This document shows positions 43,157 to 55,069 of a stretch of 64,000 nucleotides of DNA, piece by piece. The notes beneath the pieces are model-generated. The model did no database searches and was not told the DNA's origin. It saw only the letters and a list, made by a program, of their open reading frames with translations. This stretch comes from Agarophyton chilense (lineage: Eukaryota > Rhodophyta > Florideophyceae > Gracilariales > Gracilariaceae): positions 806,001 through 870,000 of the forward strand of contig JARGXX010000006.1 in assembly GCA_030374765.1 (NCBI GenBank), written 5' to 3'. Each line of letters begins with the position of its first letter. Position 1 is the first letter of the stretch. Made by a program: the position numbers and the translations under genes.

Positions 43157-44919
43157 TTAAAGTCCCTGGGAGTACCGAGCCAGTCCATTGTAGTCTACCT
43201 TTCGGTTGGTGGCCAGGTAATTGCGTACCTTGGAACGGGTCGCTTTGTCGACATTGTCGGCAAATAGCGACTTTAACCTAGAGGTTGTGAACACATTACC
43301 ACAACGGGCTGCCAGATTCCAAAGCGCGAGCGAAAACTCCGATTCGGCTTGCCCAGACCTTTCATGGTAAGCGAGGACTTTCGAGTAATCCTCATGGATA
43401 ACCTCATCGGTGGCGTATGTTTCCAAAAGAAAATTGACCACCTCTGGGTATAACTCCAACATCTCTGTGCCATCCTCACCCATCCCTAAGGTATTGCCGC
43501 GGAGCTCACCCTGCAGCAAGTAGTGTGCCTGTCCTCTAAGGTAAAACTGAAATAGCCACATAGCAGCGCCCTCGGAAAAATCATTTTGGTCACATGCAAT
43601 CTTGAACTTCTGTGGAAACTCAATCACCGCAATAGGATCCCTACCTGTGAAGGTTGTGTCACCCATTTGGAAGCTGAGCTTCTTGTGGTGCTTAGTAATC
43701 TTCTGAGCGACCTCTTGCGTGTATTCAGAAGACTTGTTGATCAAACGATAAGTCCTGTAATCAACCGCTTTGGTGAACATATCGTTCAACGGTTGGTGCA
43801 CCTCCAGGTCTATTTCGGTGTCCGACTCAGAGTCGGGCGACTCATTGTATCTCTTTTTACCCTTTCGGTTCTTATTCGACGACTTCTTCGTCGAGCTGTT
43901 CGGTTTCTTCTTCTTCTTACCTTTACGGTCATCATCCGACGATGAACTCGTATCGGAACTGGAGTCTGACGAGTCGGGGCCTGTATCATCCTCTCGATTC
44001 TTTCCCCTCTTCGTCCTCCGCTTCTTCCCTTTGCGGTTTCTTCGTCGCTCATCCAAAGAGTCAGACGAATCGTCCTTGGGACCACCTACATGGGTATCCT
44101 TTTGAACGAGACCAGTAAGTGGTGGCAGATAGATGTCTTGAGGATCTACCTTCCCCGGGACCTCTTGACTTTGCCTTGGACCTTGTAGGTGCTCACTATC
44201 AGTAGGTAAGTGTTTGAAATGGGTGGAATGACCCATTTGGAACCCTTGTGGTATGCGCTTTGCGACGTTCACCTGTGTAGGTCGGGATCCTGCGAATTCC
44301 TCGGAAACCCAAAGGTCCTGCACGGCACGGTAAACATGCTCCCTAGCATCTGTGAGGAGATACTGTTTTACCATTTCAGGTATCCTGTCAGATAGCTCTT
44401 AAGCTGCTCGGTCAACCACAATACGGGTAAATTCATCGACGTCCATTGAGGGCGGAACCATCCGGGTATCCGACTTCTCCTTTAAGGTTAATGCATCCTC
44501 GACCGCGAGGGTGACGAGCACTGTCCCTCGCTCTTCGAGCTGAGGCTATAGCTCCTCCGCTGCAACCTCAATTGGTAATTCCCTTTGAGGTTCCGTTGCC
44601 ATAGGCGGCAGACCATGTACCTTTACGGTTTTGTACCGAGGGTGCCGGAGCAGCTCCTCAGGGTTTTCCAGAATCTTCAGAGCCCATGGGGCTCCTTCAG
44701 GACCTTTATGGCTTGGCGGGGCGCTCGCACGAGGCGAATTCCTTTTAGGTCGTTCCATTTGTGACCAATAGTGGTATCCTGTATTGCTTTGCGGGATTTC
44801 CTGAAACCAAATAGGTGTACGAGCGTCCAATCCTTCTCAGAATCTCGTGTGAACCGTGAAGGTACGACGAAACCTAAAAATACATTCGAAGTCAGGAGAC
44901 CAAAATGTCGTACAATCAC
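43157..44919 (-). pseudogene. gag: Gag, N-terminal and central part, element 2
   Basis: The longest piece is 44374-43157 (405 codons), with an acidic/basic low-complexity middle (Lys-, Ser- and Asp-rich) and then a capsid-like helical region. In the same frame upstream, the sequence stays protein-like through TAA and TAG codons up to about 44730. A frame change then leads into the piece starting at 44919. The piece ends in TAA at 43157-43159 and the same frame continues at 43126-42548. All three of these stops could be CAA or CAG codons changed by C-to-T. No CCHC knuckle was seen, unlike element 1. Confidence 0.75.
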
Positions 44920-44948
44920 CTCTGGGGTATGCTATTGTCTTGTCTCGG

Positions 44949-44989
44949 GAGCGTTGTGACGCTCAACCGTAGGGAGCGTGTTGACGCTC
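44949..44989. repeat. tandem hairpins in the leader of element 2
   Basis: GAGCGT-4 nt-ACGCTC occurs twice, 25 nt apart (44949-44964 and 44974-44989), in the untranslated leader between the 5' LTR and gag. Paired leader hairpins are typical of RNA dimerisation or packaging signals; that role is inferred. Confidence 0.5.
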
Positions 44990-45071
44990 AACCTTAGAAG
45001 GTGGAAGTAGTAAACCTCGATGGTAACAGGGCACCTTGAAAACCCGCAGGGGCAAACGGCGGGTCAACTAG

Positions 45072-45539
45072 CCTATACCGTGTAGGTGAAAGATGGTAGG
45101 GGTCGACGCGCGGGAAAGCCTGTGTCGTAGTTGAGAAACGATGAACCAAAAGGTATAGTCGTGACCCAAGTGGTGCCTGACTTTATCAGATTAGGGTGGG
45201 GGAGGTGCAGTTCCCTATTTGCAGTGGACTGCACTCTCCAGATCACCCGGGAGGTGCCACCAAGGCACGGTCTCTGACCTAGTGTCAGAAAACTGGCCAA
45301 CACTGGCTACAGTGCCAGATGGCCACTCAACTACTGCACTAAAAAATATATAATTACAATTACTATTTCTCACAATTACTCCACAAGAAGGTACATGTCA
45401 ACACTACACGTGGCTGACAACACCTAGATGGTAGCTCGCCCGGAGCTGCATGGCCGATAATCCCTCGCATCCATCACATATAAGTTCATTGCAGTATATC
45501 GACAACCTCAAAGGTCAAACCTTGCGCCACTATACGACA
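45072..45539 (-). repeat. 5' LTR of element 2 (468 bp)
   Basis: Same length as the 3' LTR. The differences are all substitutions or balanced changes, so the two LTRs have diverged since insertion. Beyond it (45540 onward) lies non-element DNA. Confidence 0.85.
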
Positions 45540-47315
45540 TATAGACAATTTGGAGGAAGGCCGGCGCGAGAATTCGTGCGGCTTACGGCCCGGTACCGGC
45601 CAGCCTGTCCAAATTGCGCGTCTTGCTCGACGCAAAACGCATTTGCGGTTCGTACTGATTTGTGGCTTTAAATAAGTCTTCTTTCTACAGCGTTGCGTCC
45701 AAATAATAGCTTAATTCCTATATTAGTTGAGTGAAACTGTAGGACCGATGTGCGTCGTATACGTTCATATAAAGGAAGCGGCACGCGTTTGACTCGTGCG
45801 TTTTATACGCCTCATAAGTACCATCTTGATGATCGTGACCATATTCAGTCAGAACGAACCCGGTAGTATATAAAAGGCAGGTGCAAAACAAAAACAGCAC
45901 GTACGGAGGGGTTCAAAATTGGTCCAAATTCATCCTAAAATTACATTGCTGACGAACCCCGTCAATCCCGACCGCCCATTCTACCCCGGTCGTCTCCTCC
46001 GCGAGGTAAAGCCCTTACTTATTTAAAGCTCAATAGCGTTTCTGCAACAATTGCCAGGCGCGTCTGCGCAGAAGACGAAGCTTTCTATCAGCTTCGCTAG
46101 TTGTATCTGCCCTTTGAGGCTCATGAAGCCGTAAAAACCCGACACCGTCGCTACACAGAAAATACCCGTTCCGGGAGCACGTTAGCTGCTAAAGCTCATT
46201 TTCGTACTTTCCGAACATGTTAAAAAGAGGATCTGGAGTCTGCGACGTATCAATAGCGATTAGAGATGGAATGGCCGCGTCGCGAATCTGTGACTTTTTT
46301 AAAGGGTTAATTACTCACCTCATCTTCGGACGTAGTTCTTCTGTACACCTCCTAGAAGCGAAAAAAGATGGCAGTCTTGGATATTTAATTCGAAACACAC
46401 TAAGCCTTTCACAAAGAGATGGCCTTGTAACGGCGTGATGAAATTGTTATCCTTTTCTGCCAACAGCTATTTGATTCGTTCCGGGGCCGTCTCATGTTAG
46501 CAAAATATCAACACCCTACATCCACTATTTATTCTACCGCCGCGTTTAGATCGAATCAAAGCATTCAACATTGTCCTGTACAACTTATGCACATGATGAA
46601 CTCTCATTGATCAGTCCTGTCAGGTCTGTTTTTACATCTTGAGCAACTAGCCCATGAACCGAGTCACCAGAAATGGCTCCTTCCAGCTATTTGCCCGTAG
46701 TAATGCTCGTCAGAAACTACGTTCCATCCTCTCTGATCTGAACGACAATGCACGCATAGAAGGAAAAGTGCGGGTACAAGTCCCACGAATGGGTTTGGAT
46801 ACGGGGAAGTATTAACTTTTTGCCGTTTCTTGAATTTGTTCTCCGAGATGTAGAAGTAATGATGAGGCCGATTAGCGAACGAATGTGAACGAGCCATAGC
46901 GAAATGTGATGAAAATTGTATAGAGATTTCCGCGACGAATTGTTTGACTGTATGCATTGTCGCAACTCACTTTTGCCGAATAGCCTTTCAAGACTTTGTG
47001 CAGAGCTGTGTTATTGGTTGACGCACTATTTCTAGATTTCAATGCGTCGTCGCAAGTCGCACGGAGGCAAGGCGGCTTATGCATTTTACAAGAGAGATGA
47101 ATAGTGTAGAGCCGAGAAAAAGGGACGGAAATAACCTCTAGTAAGTTTTTTTTGGGGACGACCAAATCTGACTTTTACGGAGGTATGAAAACCCCTTTTG
47201 CACTATCAGTGGAGGCTTCGTACGGACTGTACCGTCCCAAAGTCGTGTTAAAAACGATCATAAGCGTAATACAATCCCGAACCGTCGACTTCCAAAACAT
47301 CGTTCCAAACCGCTT
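45540..47315. other. host DNA right of element 2, no gene recognised
   Basis: Short overlapping ORFs only; nothing with a domain, signal peptide or splice pattern. Confidence 0.45.
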
Positions 47316-47642
47316 CTAATTGCATTTTGTAGCTTTTTGGGGTTCAATTTTTTCCGCAAAGCATGGTATACACGCATTCGCTTCAAACGACCACGGAGAG
47401 AATTCGGCCAAATCACAGAGGTTTTGTCTGAAAAAGACTTTTAAAAATGCTTCCACCTTTTTTGCGGTTTGTTCAGAAATCTTTTGAAGTTTTTCAAACC
47501 GTTCATATTGCGCTTTGAAGATTTCGAGGGATGATTTGAGCTTTGAGCTCATGTGCAAGGCCATAATGTGGATGCTGCTACCAAACGTTGTGTATTTTGC
47601 GCCTAATGGCTGATGGGAGCTATCAGGATCTTTGTTTGTCAT
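47316..47642 (-). CDS. hypothetical small protein
   Basis: 108 codons, single ORF. The middle (about 28-72) is an amphipathic, Lys/Glu/Leu-rich helix, likely coiled coil; the C-terminus has a C-x2-C pair. It is not recognised, and may be a fragment or a chance ORF. No promoter identified. Confidence 0.25.
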   Translation of the reverse strand: MTNKDPDSSHQPLGAKYTTFGSSIHIMALHMSSKLKSSLEIFKAQYERFEKLQKISEQTAKKVEAFLKVFFRQNLCDLAEFSPWSFEANACIPCFAEKIEPQKATKCN

Positions 47643-49135
47643 TTAAACAGGCTCGATAGACTATGTAAAACATATTTGATGCAGTTTTAGTTTCGTACGA
47701 CTCTTTTCTTTTCTTTGACGAGTTTTCAGAAAAGTAGAATTTTGAGACATATTTTGACAGAACAATTGAATTTTAGACCTCTTTGAGGCACTTTAATTCA
47801 CTTCCTGGCTGTGTCTGAGCAGTTGATGGTAATCTTATATATTTGAAGAAACCGTCGCGAGAAGTACACAATCAACAGTTCTATACAAGTAAGGGTGCGA
47901 TTTATGTGCCTACGCAGGCTCTCGTCTCCTCAAAATAAATTTTTGTGGACAGTTTTACGATTATCTGTTGACTCGACTGTAGATCGAGTAGCTCTGGCAC
48001 ATTTCAACATCGGAAAAATATTGGACCAAGTTCGATTATTGGTTGATTTCTGTATTGCTTGCGATGAAGGTTATCAGTGTACAAACGTTTTTTTTCTGCT
48101 GTTTTGAGTAGGGAGTCTGATTTCTATGGCCAGTGATATAACATGTTACTCTCATTTCATAGAAATTCAAATAAAGCAGGCCTTCGGTCGTTTGTAAAGA
48201 TTTTCGGGGTGAAAATTGTGGAAGCCTCTAAACTACGACTAACAGCGATCATTGATGATGGTAAATGTTCCAAAAAAACTGGAGAATCTGTGTACAAACA
48301 ACAATGAGATATTTGAAAATATGCCATGTATGGCGTACAAAATATGCGGGAAGCACATAACAGTTTATTTCGATAAACAAAGTAGAATCTGTCTTGTTCT
48401 GAATCTTCTTTGATCCAGTTTAGGACATTAATTTCGAAGATGAGAGCAAGTTTTTAGAGATTTTTCCAAAAAAACAAGTACTCTGTGATATAAACCAAAA
48501 CGGTAGCGGTGGTTTAAGACCTGTTGGTTCTAAGGAGCGCACAATGGGCTCGACCTAGAAGGCGGAGATGAAGAATATCTGTAACGTGTAGAAGCACCAG
48601 CTTCTGTAGAGTGCAATACGAGTGGCAGGCGTTCTAAGAACACGTTGGTAGACGGTGATTTGCAGCGCAAGAGGGTCTGGAAAACGGCAAGACCACTATA
48701 ATTGCCTTTTTAGTCGACTGTAGAGACTAAAAGGGGTAATAATATTCTATTAGGTGCTTCACTTAGCAAAAATGAGCAGTGTGTCCATGCTTCGGTCAAG
48801 ACTAGCAGTGCGCTATAGTGTGCAATATATCTTTATTATAGAGTTTTCGTCGCTTGTGGCATCCCTTTCAGTGTGCTTTACCTATATTTCGAAGCTAAAA
48901 TTTTGCCTCCAGCTCTATATCGATCTCCATCTCGCAGCAATATAGAGCTGAATATAGAACGCGACCCCTCTCCAAATCATGGCAAATTAAGAATGCTGAA
49001 GCCAATGAGAACTCAAACGCTATATCTGCGACAAAGAATCTTTTTCCAAAGGCTTCCACGCCTTGGCGCGCAAACTTTTGGCGCCAGAGCTTTCTCTAAG
49101 ATCTCCCCCACCACCCACGGCAAAGACGTGAAACA
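47643..49135. other. intergenic, no gene recognised
   Basis: AT-rich with scattered stops. A short ORF near 48873 overlaps the start of the Myb-like relic and has no features. Confidence 0.45.
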
Positions 49136-50463
49136 ATGCCTAGTATCCCACCCCCCAGGGTTCTCGGACCTCCATCATCATCGTCGCCTTTGCAGGCTCA
49201 ATTTTCCACTGCACCACGGTCCTCGCCAAGGCAAACTCAGAATGCCTCACAGCCACTACAAGAGCCAGAAACGGCTGCTCCGATTCTCGTAGTTCCTAAA
49301 AGAGCGCTTGGATTCCAATTATTGCCTCAATCAGCGACTGAACAGAAGGAAGAGAAATATACCAGATTTCTCCGCCTTCGACATCTCCAAAAAGCAAAAT
49401 ACTACCAGTTTCTACGCAATAGACATCTGCAGATGAATCCGTTAACGTACAAGCGTCACCCATTCCTTATGATTCAATTTCTAACGCCGATCAACTAACT
49501 ACTTTCTATCCATCGCCCCAGCACGCCCTGCAGATTCAAGAGAATTGCACACCCACGTCAAAGAAAAAACGGCAGGGCAGAGGTCCCTCATTTACGGATG
49601 ACGAAGTTTTGTTCTTGGCAAAAGCGTGGATCGAACAATCTGCAAAGGGCCGTAATCAACACGACAGAACACTTTGGGGTGGTGTGGAGAAAATATGTCA
49701 AGAAAAGTACAAAATGAGACGTTCTTCGGCTTCATTACGCAGCACATGGCAACGAGTAACACGAGAAACTCAGCATTTTATTGCAGCAAAACGAAAAGTG
49801 CAAGCACTACATATATCAAGTATTAGTGATGAAATGATTTAACATCTTTCACAAGAGCAGTATCAAGTGCGAGCAGGGAAAAAGATGAGAGATGGAACCA
49901 CCAATTACGCACCACCGTTCAGATGGCTGTCAACTGCGGAGTATTTGTCAATGAAAGACAAGTTTTTTGATGATACTAAGAACAAACCGGTAAAGACTCA
50001 CGACCACATGAAACGTATGACACAAAAATGTGAATTTTTGGATCAAAAGGGAGCTATTGGGGAGGAAGGTTTGCCAGGTGAGAGCAAAAGCGTTGGATGT
50101 GCCGAGGTTGTTGGGAAAGGAAAGGATTCGGACTCTGTGGTAAACAAAACTGTGACAGCATCTACTAATGAGGAAGATAGTTGGCCGATGGGTATAAAGA
50201 GGAGAAAGTTGGAAGAAAGAATGGCGAAAGATGCAGTGGACGTGAATGAGAGCCTAAGAGAAATTAGTGAAGGTATTACAAAGGGCAACAGGCTAATACA
50301 GGAGGAACAAAAAGCACAGAGAGAAGACCGAAAGGACGCAAGAGATATAGAGCTCCTGAAGCTGCCGGAACCAAATTCATCGGAGTTTAAAGAGATTATG
50401 AGGAGTTTGATGGAACGCCGCAAAGCTGAGTGGAGGACAGAACGTGGTTCTTCACTTAGGTAG
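49136..50463 (+). pseudogene. Myb/SANT-like (Harbinger-associated type) protein, decayed
   Basis: Protein-like reading runs through three pieces. 49136 to about 49350 is a Pro/Ser/Gln-rich N-terminus. After a frame change, 49355-49842 leads into 'FTDDEVLFLAKAWIEQS', a trihelix/Myb-like DNA-binding domain with the expected three Trp-bearing helices ('TLWGGVEKIC', 'RSTWQRV'). After an in-frame TAA (49840-49842), 49843-50463 gives the C-terminal charged helical region. A further in-frame TAG lies near 49420. This layout matches plant and algal proteins that accompany PIF/Harbinger transposases or derive from them. The breaks make it a pseudogene unless an unrecognised splice repairs it. Confidence 0.65.
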
Positions 50464-51209
50464 ACAGTTAAAAAAATAAAAAGGTATTCCTTGAAGTAGA
50501 AATACCCAAGGAATGTCCTTCATTGTTTGCCTACCGCGATGGCTTGTACGCCATTTGGAGGGAGTATGATTCAGAATACGTTTTGTGAATATTCCATTAT
50601 GATCTTTGGCTTGTGGCTTCAATTGCAGTGTTTCTTTCCCTGAATACTGAGAAGGCAGTTCCTTGCGATCACATCGAGGTAGTGTACGCTAGAAGAAACA
50701 TCTTTTGTACGCGACTGAGTCTTTCTTCCATTGCTTCCCGAAGCTTAACCACTGATGCTCCAATTAGCACGTTCGTGACAAATACAGTTCAGCGCTGCCC
50801 CCCACCGTATCTAGCACACGAGTATTCTCACACAATGAAAGGCTTAGGTGTGTTGCTCATCGAAGGTTTGTAGTTGAAACGAAACCTTGAACTTAATCGT
50901 GAATCTTTCTGTAAACGAAACCTTGACTCAATCATGTAGGAATCCTTCAATGAACCTTCAGGGGGTGTTGCTCATCATGGCACAAAGGGTTTGGTTTGAT
51001 ATGGTGTACCATCCGAAGACAGGATCTCGGAAGCCAGCACAATCGAGCAATAATCTATAACGGTGCTTTCCCCACCTTGTACATCAGCAGAAACGCTTCG
51101 TGCAACACACGACCAAGCCAGAATGCGGCTGTCCTCCTGCATCTCAACGTACAAAGCTTTTTATGCGGACGCACGCCGAAGAGAGACGAGATCGGTTGAT
51201 TCTCCGGGC
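50464..51209. other. intergenic, no gene recognised
   Basis: Contains a short imperfect direct repeat ('gaaacgaaaccttgaac' / 'taaacgaaaccttgact', about 50876 and 50914) and otherwise no coding signal. Confidence 0.4.
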
Positions 51210-51780
51210 AGCTGCACGTCCCACATGATGCGAAACAGCCACAAGGCGCTGGTACTCGCCGGGCATCACCAGCTACAGTCAGTCGGCGGCGTCGGGAACA
51301 CAGCACTGCGACAGCTGGCGCAGACGCAGCAGATGCTGCTCAGGCAACAGGCGCGCCAGCTCATTCTCCACGAAGACGGCGCACGGCGGCGGCGGCGCCT
51401 TGACCTACGTCTTGACGGAGCGAGCAACGCGCATCTTTGCCGACGAGTCCAGCCCCGTGTACAGGCAGCGCACGGTTGATATGGCGCGCGGCTGGGACGG
51501 CTCGCTCCCAGCTGCGGAATAGGACGATGGCTCGGAGAAACGCTCGGTGCGCGTCAATGGCTTCGTGCGCGAACAGCGGCGGCGGGGAGGGTCGGTTGAA
51601 GAGGCGTCGTCGTCGTCGATTGTCCCCATTTGGACGCGCGCCCGGCTTGGGGAGGTATCTTCGCCGGAAGCGTGGGCAGCTGCACACACGCGGAAGGCCG
51701 TTGCCGCTTCCAGCCGCCGTTAGATGCCGTCCCCCGCAGAAAATCGAATTTTTCAGCGAGAGACCAATTGCCTTCTCGTC
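51210..51780 (+). pseudogene. possible WD40-protein traces (CAF-1 p60-like?)
   Basis: GC-rich DNA in which fragments from different frames, in order, look like WD40 repeats: 'VGGVGNTALRQL' (about 51285), 'TYVLTERATRIF' (about 51400), 'WDGSLPAAE' then a stop, and 'LPLPAAVRC' (about 51700). The order and spacing recall the chromatin assembly factor 1 p60 subunit, where a 'DGS-LL-PAG' and a 'LAVRCCPV' block follow each other. The evidence is weak and frames change repeatedly, so this may be coincidence in biased sequence. Confidence 0.22.
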
Positions 51781-52235
51781 GTAAAAACCCGATTTTTTCG
51801 GCGAGAGGGCGATCAGCTGAATAGCTCCGCCTGCAGGAGGCGCCTTGGCACCGCGCAACGCGTCGTCGCTCTCGAGCGCGCGCCACATACGCCCCGCCCC
51901 TACCCCTTGCTCTCCCAACACTGCGCCATGGCGCTCCAGCCCCCCCCACCATCTCAGCCACCCCCGCGCGCGTCCCGTGATGACGTCATGTTTGCTTTCC
52001 GCTCTGCGCTTGCCACCCCCCTGCTCGCGGGCTGCTCTTTGACGTACACTGTCCGCCAGCTGCCTCCGCCGCGGCCGCCCGCTAATCGCCCAGACCTAGC
52101 TGCGCGGCTACTGCGCGTGCTGTCCGCCAACTAAGCGCTTTTCTCTGACTCGTTCGCCATCGCCAACCCAATCTGCGTCTTCTACCGTTACTGTCTGCGC
52201 CGCCGCCTTCTCTCCCCCTCGCGCCCGCGCGCCCG

Positions 52236-52870
52236 CGCGCCGCCCTCAGCGCCTTGGCGGATGCTTCCGCGATCATCCTGTCGGCGCGCAACATCGTCGC
52301 GCTTGTCCGCGCAGGCGTCTCAGTCGCGTCCTGTATTCTGGACTTTTGCTCCTCGAGCGGTGTGTACGACGCTGTGATGGAGCGCTTCGACCTGTATGGC
52401 CCGCAGCAGATCTTCTTTCTAGAATAGTTCTGAGATGATCGGTCCATGTTCTTCGAGTTTGCCTCATACGTCATGCTGCAGCCGCCCGGGAAGCCTTCGT
52501 TCACCCACAGCTACATCGCTGACCTGCAGCACAGCAACTAGCTGCTGCGCCTCTACTCACAGAACATCGACGGTCAGGCGCGTGCCACGGGCGTGTCAGA
52601 GGACCTTAAAGTGTTGTTTCACGTCTCCTTTCTCACCGCCACGTGCATGCGCACGGTGTGCGCCCGCCACGTTCCCGATTCCACCATTGCCTCGGACGTC
52701 AGTCGCTAATGTCTGGCGCTGCCCCGCCTGCCGCTGCGGTGTGCTCAAGCCAAACATAGACTTCTTTGGAGAGCGCTAGCCCGATTGCGTGGCCAAGAGT
52801 ATTACCATCGATGTTACCCGAGCTGAATTGCTACTCGTGATGGCACTCAGCTTATGTGTTGCACCCATGG
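52236..52870 (+). pseudogene. sirtuin (SIR2 family NAD-dependent deacylase), decayed
   Basis: Read in one frame from about 52240, the sirtuin order is visible: 'NIVALVRAGVS' (GAGxS motif, first Gly lost), 'DFCSSSGVYD' (DFRS motif, Arg lost), 'FFEFASYV', 'PSFTHSYIADL', 'LLRLYSQNID' (QNID kept) and 'HVSFLTATC' (HGS motif, Gly lost). After a frame change come 'CPACRCGVLKPNIDFFGE' and 'AELLLVMALSL'. At least four in-frame stops (TAG, TGA, TAG, TAA) and one frameshift are present. Substitution of NAD-binding residues means it could not be a functional deacylase. A class II/III assignment is not attempted. Confidence 0.82.
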
Positions 52871-52968
52871 TCTTTTTCATTTTCACTTTTCTACTGCCGA
52901 TCCGGATTGCATCTTCATCAAGCTCTTTTTGGCACAACATGAAGTAAACTACTCGTTCCTCTACGGCC

Positions 52969-54292
52969 ACGCTCGGTTACCAGCACATTGGGTGTAGCAA
53001 AGAAACCAAGGAGGCTTGAAAAACTACTGGACCGACATCATTACGGAGGCCTCTCTTTCTGCCATTTCCGATTCTATCATAGAATGATTCTCAACTATTT
53101 GTTTTAGACGCAGCCCTCTCTGGCGTAAAAGCCGTTGCTGTGGGAGAACACACCTTGTATGACCATGTGCTTGATTGGACAGTTCATCTTGGCTGCATTC
53201 CGTCTCGTTTCCAGCAAGTGCCAAAGGGCTTGCCCACCGACTTCGTTATGGCTCGTGGTGTTGATGATGCCCCTGCGTTGAATATGTCCAAATAATTGGT
53301 GCAAACTATCATTATCTTATGCCGGAGCTGAATGCAGCTATCACTCCGTCTTCTAACTTTGACAATTTCCTTCGTCAGATTGGTATTGCACAGAAGGAGA
53401 TTGATGTGGACCATGTCGCACCTGCTGTGTCTGGGCCCGTCACCTATGTGCATATCGCTGGTCTCACCGCCATTGAAGCGTTTTAGAAGTTGGAAAACTG
53501 CTTAAGCTTTACAAGAAGCTTTTGTGTTTTCTCAAGTCTCGCAATGTTCCAGAAGTGCATCTTCACAAGCCACCACTTGCTGTTACGGCAGCACAGTTCT
53601 TACAATCGCTGGTTCAAACGGCCTTCCAAGATCTGGCCGCATCTAAGGTCCCACTCAGCCTCATCACTTTCTTCGCTGATGTTCATGTCGATGTGTTCTC
53701 TTGGATAAGTAAGCTACCCGGTTTTTCTGCCATTTCTCTCGATTTTACTCGAGGTGCCAACATTGGGAATCTTAAAAAATGCGGCTTACCTTCTAACCTA
53801 CGCCTTGGGGCTGTTGTTATCTATGGTTGCTCCATGTTGTCCGATGAAGTCTCTGCACCGGCACTCCTTTCTGGAATGAGATTTGTCGTTGGCAAAAACG
53901 TCAAGGTCAAAATGCAACCCAGTTGCTCGTTGCGATACGTACACATCCACGTGGACGTTGAGGCTAGCCTACTGGAAGAAGTTCGCCCCAAGCTCAGTTT
54001 TGTCTTGCAAAAATTGAAGACGTTCTATACTGTTGCATCGAACGCAGACTCTCAGTCCCTGTCGAGCATTGCTGGAGTTTTCCAAGAAGCTGTGAGCACT
54101 ACGGTGGAAGAATCTCTCTTCAATCGTGTACCTGACTGTGAGGAACGTCTGCCACAACAGTTCACTGTTCTGGGTGGTTACGGCACTACAAACATCGGCT
54201 TTTTTCCTCAGACACCTGAGCTTTGTCGTTTGCCGCCGCCAAGCTTGCTCGCTGCAAACCAAACAACACCACACGCGCTTTATACGTACCGC
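52969..54292 (+). pseudogene. metE: cobalamin-independent methionine synthase (METE), N-terminal half only, decayed
   Basis: In order: 'TLGYQHIG' (start of METE, usual TLGFPRIG), 'LKNYWTDIITEASL', then a TGA, 'YDHVLDWTVHLGCIPSRF', 'VMARGVDDAPALNMSK', a one-base loss where the conserved WF should be, 'GANYHYLMPEL', 'VSGPVTYVHIAGLT', a TAG, 'LHKPPLAVTA', 'FSAISLDFTRGA' and finally 'NIGFFPQTPEL', the linker that normally opens the C-terminal domain. The sequence then stops at 54292. The C-terminal barrel with the zinc-binding His/Cys/Glu/Cys residues is absent. METE makes methionine without vitamin B12, so loss of a sole copy implies dependence on B12 through METH. Confidence 0.88.
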
Positions 54293-55069
54293 TGAAAGAA
54301 CTAATGAATCCGTGTCATGTGATTTAACCCCCAAACCTGGCGCTGTCTGTACTGCATTGGAGTGCTGCACTAACGTCTGTGTTTTCGGAAAGCTAGTATT
54401 GGGTGCTAAATTTCTAGTTTTAGTGTGCTAGAAAGTCTATGGTTAGCATTCAAACATTCGCAGAATTTTGATGTCAGAATATCCAGCGCAAAAATACTAC
54501 CTCAAGTGAATGTTGGGGAGAATGTAGAAAACCAGCAAACTGCCGTACTAACATCGGTACACTAGGAAGAATGGAAGAGAACTTGGGATATCTCTTTCGA
54601 TACTACTTAATCATAGACCATGAATTCTATCGATAATGAAAAGAATACTGAACGCTATCTAGCGCATGATCATTCATTTCGCGCATGTATCGCAGCTAGT
54701 ATGAACCGTTCAAATGCCCTGCACATTCAATTTATTGTCCTCTAATGACCCTAATGGCCAGTGTATAATACGGCGATCCTGCAACTGAGACCCAAAAAGG
54801 GTCCCCGTTGCACGTGAAATGAGATCTTCCCAATTCAAATGCGCTTTACATCACTTCCTCCGATCGTTGTGCTTCACTTTGCGTCGCGCTTCGCGCGACG
54901 CGAAGAACCCTCCATTCTCTGAAAACCGTCCAAGCGGTACACGAGTTCACCCTTCATTAATCACAAATTCCTATATAACTAGATAGGCATTACAAACTCA
55001 CACAAGTTAGAGCCCAATTCCTCGCTTCATGCAAGCAAATTCCATATTAACAAACTCATCTCTGCGAAA
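54293..55069. other. intergenic with two GC-rich hairpins
   Basis: No trace of the METE catalytic domain. Hairpins: GCAAC/GTTGC around GACCC-A5-GGGTC (about 54782-54811) and GCGTCGCGC-TTC-GCGCGACGC (54881-54901). Confidence 0.55.

Larger units (their letters stand above)
33762..45539 (-). mobile_element. Ty3/gypsy-like LTR retrotransposon 2 (11.8 kb, decayed, with nested solo LTR)
   Basis: Two direct 468-bp repeats (33762-34229 and 45072-45539) bound it, with roughly 25 differences between them (about 5%). On the minus strand the order is leader, gag (44919-42548), protease region (42560-41403), RT/RNase H (41363-39930), integrase (39884-38970) and a tail (38951-38370). A polypurine tract follows just before the 3' LTR. 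Between the tail and the PPT lies about 4 kb with an ORF on the plus strand and an inserted solo LTR of element family 1. Many stops, an Asn in place of the first integrase Asp and NIDD in RT show that it is defective. A TATA duplication may flank it (33764-33767 and 45540-45543), but its left boundary is uncertain. Confidence 0.88.
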
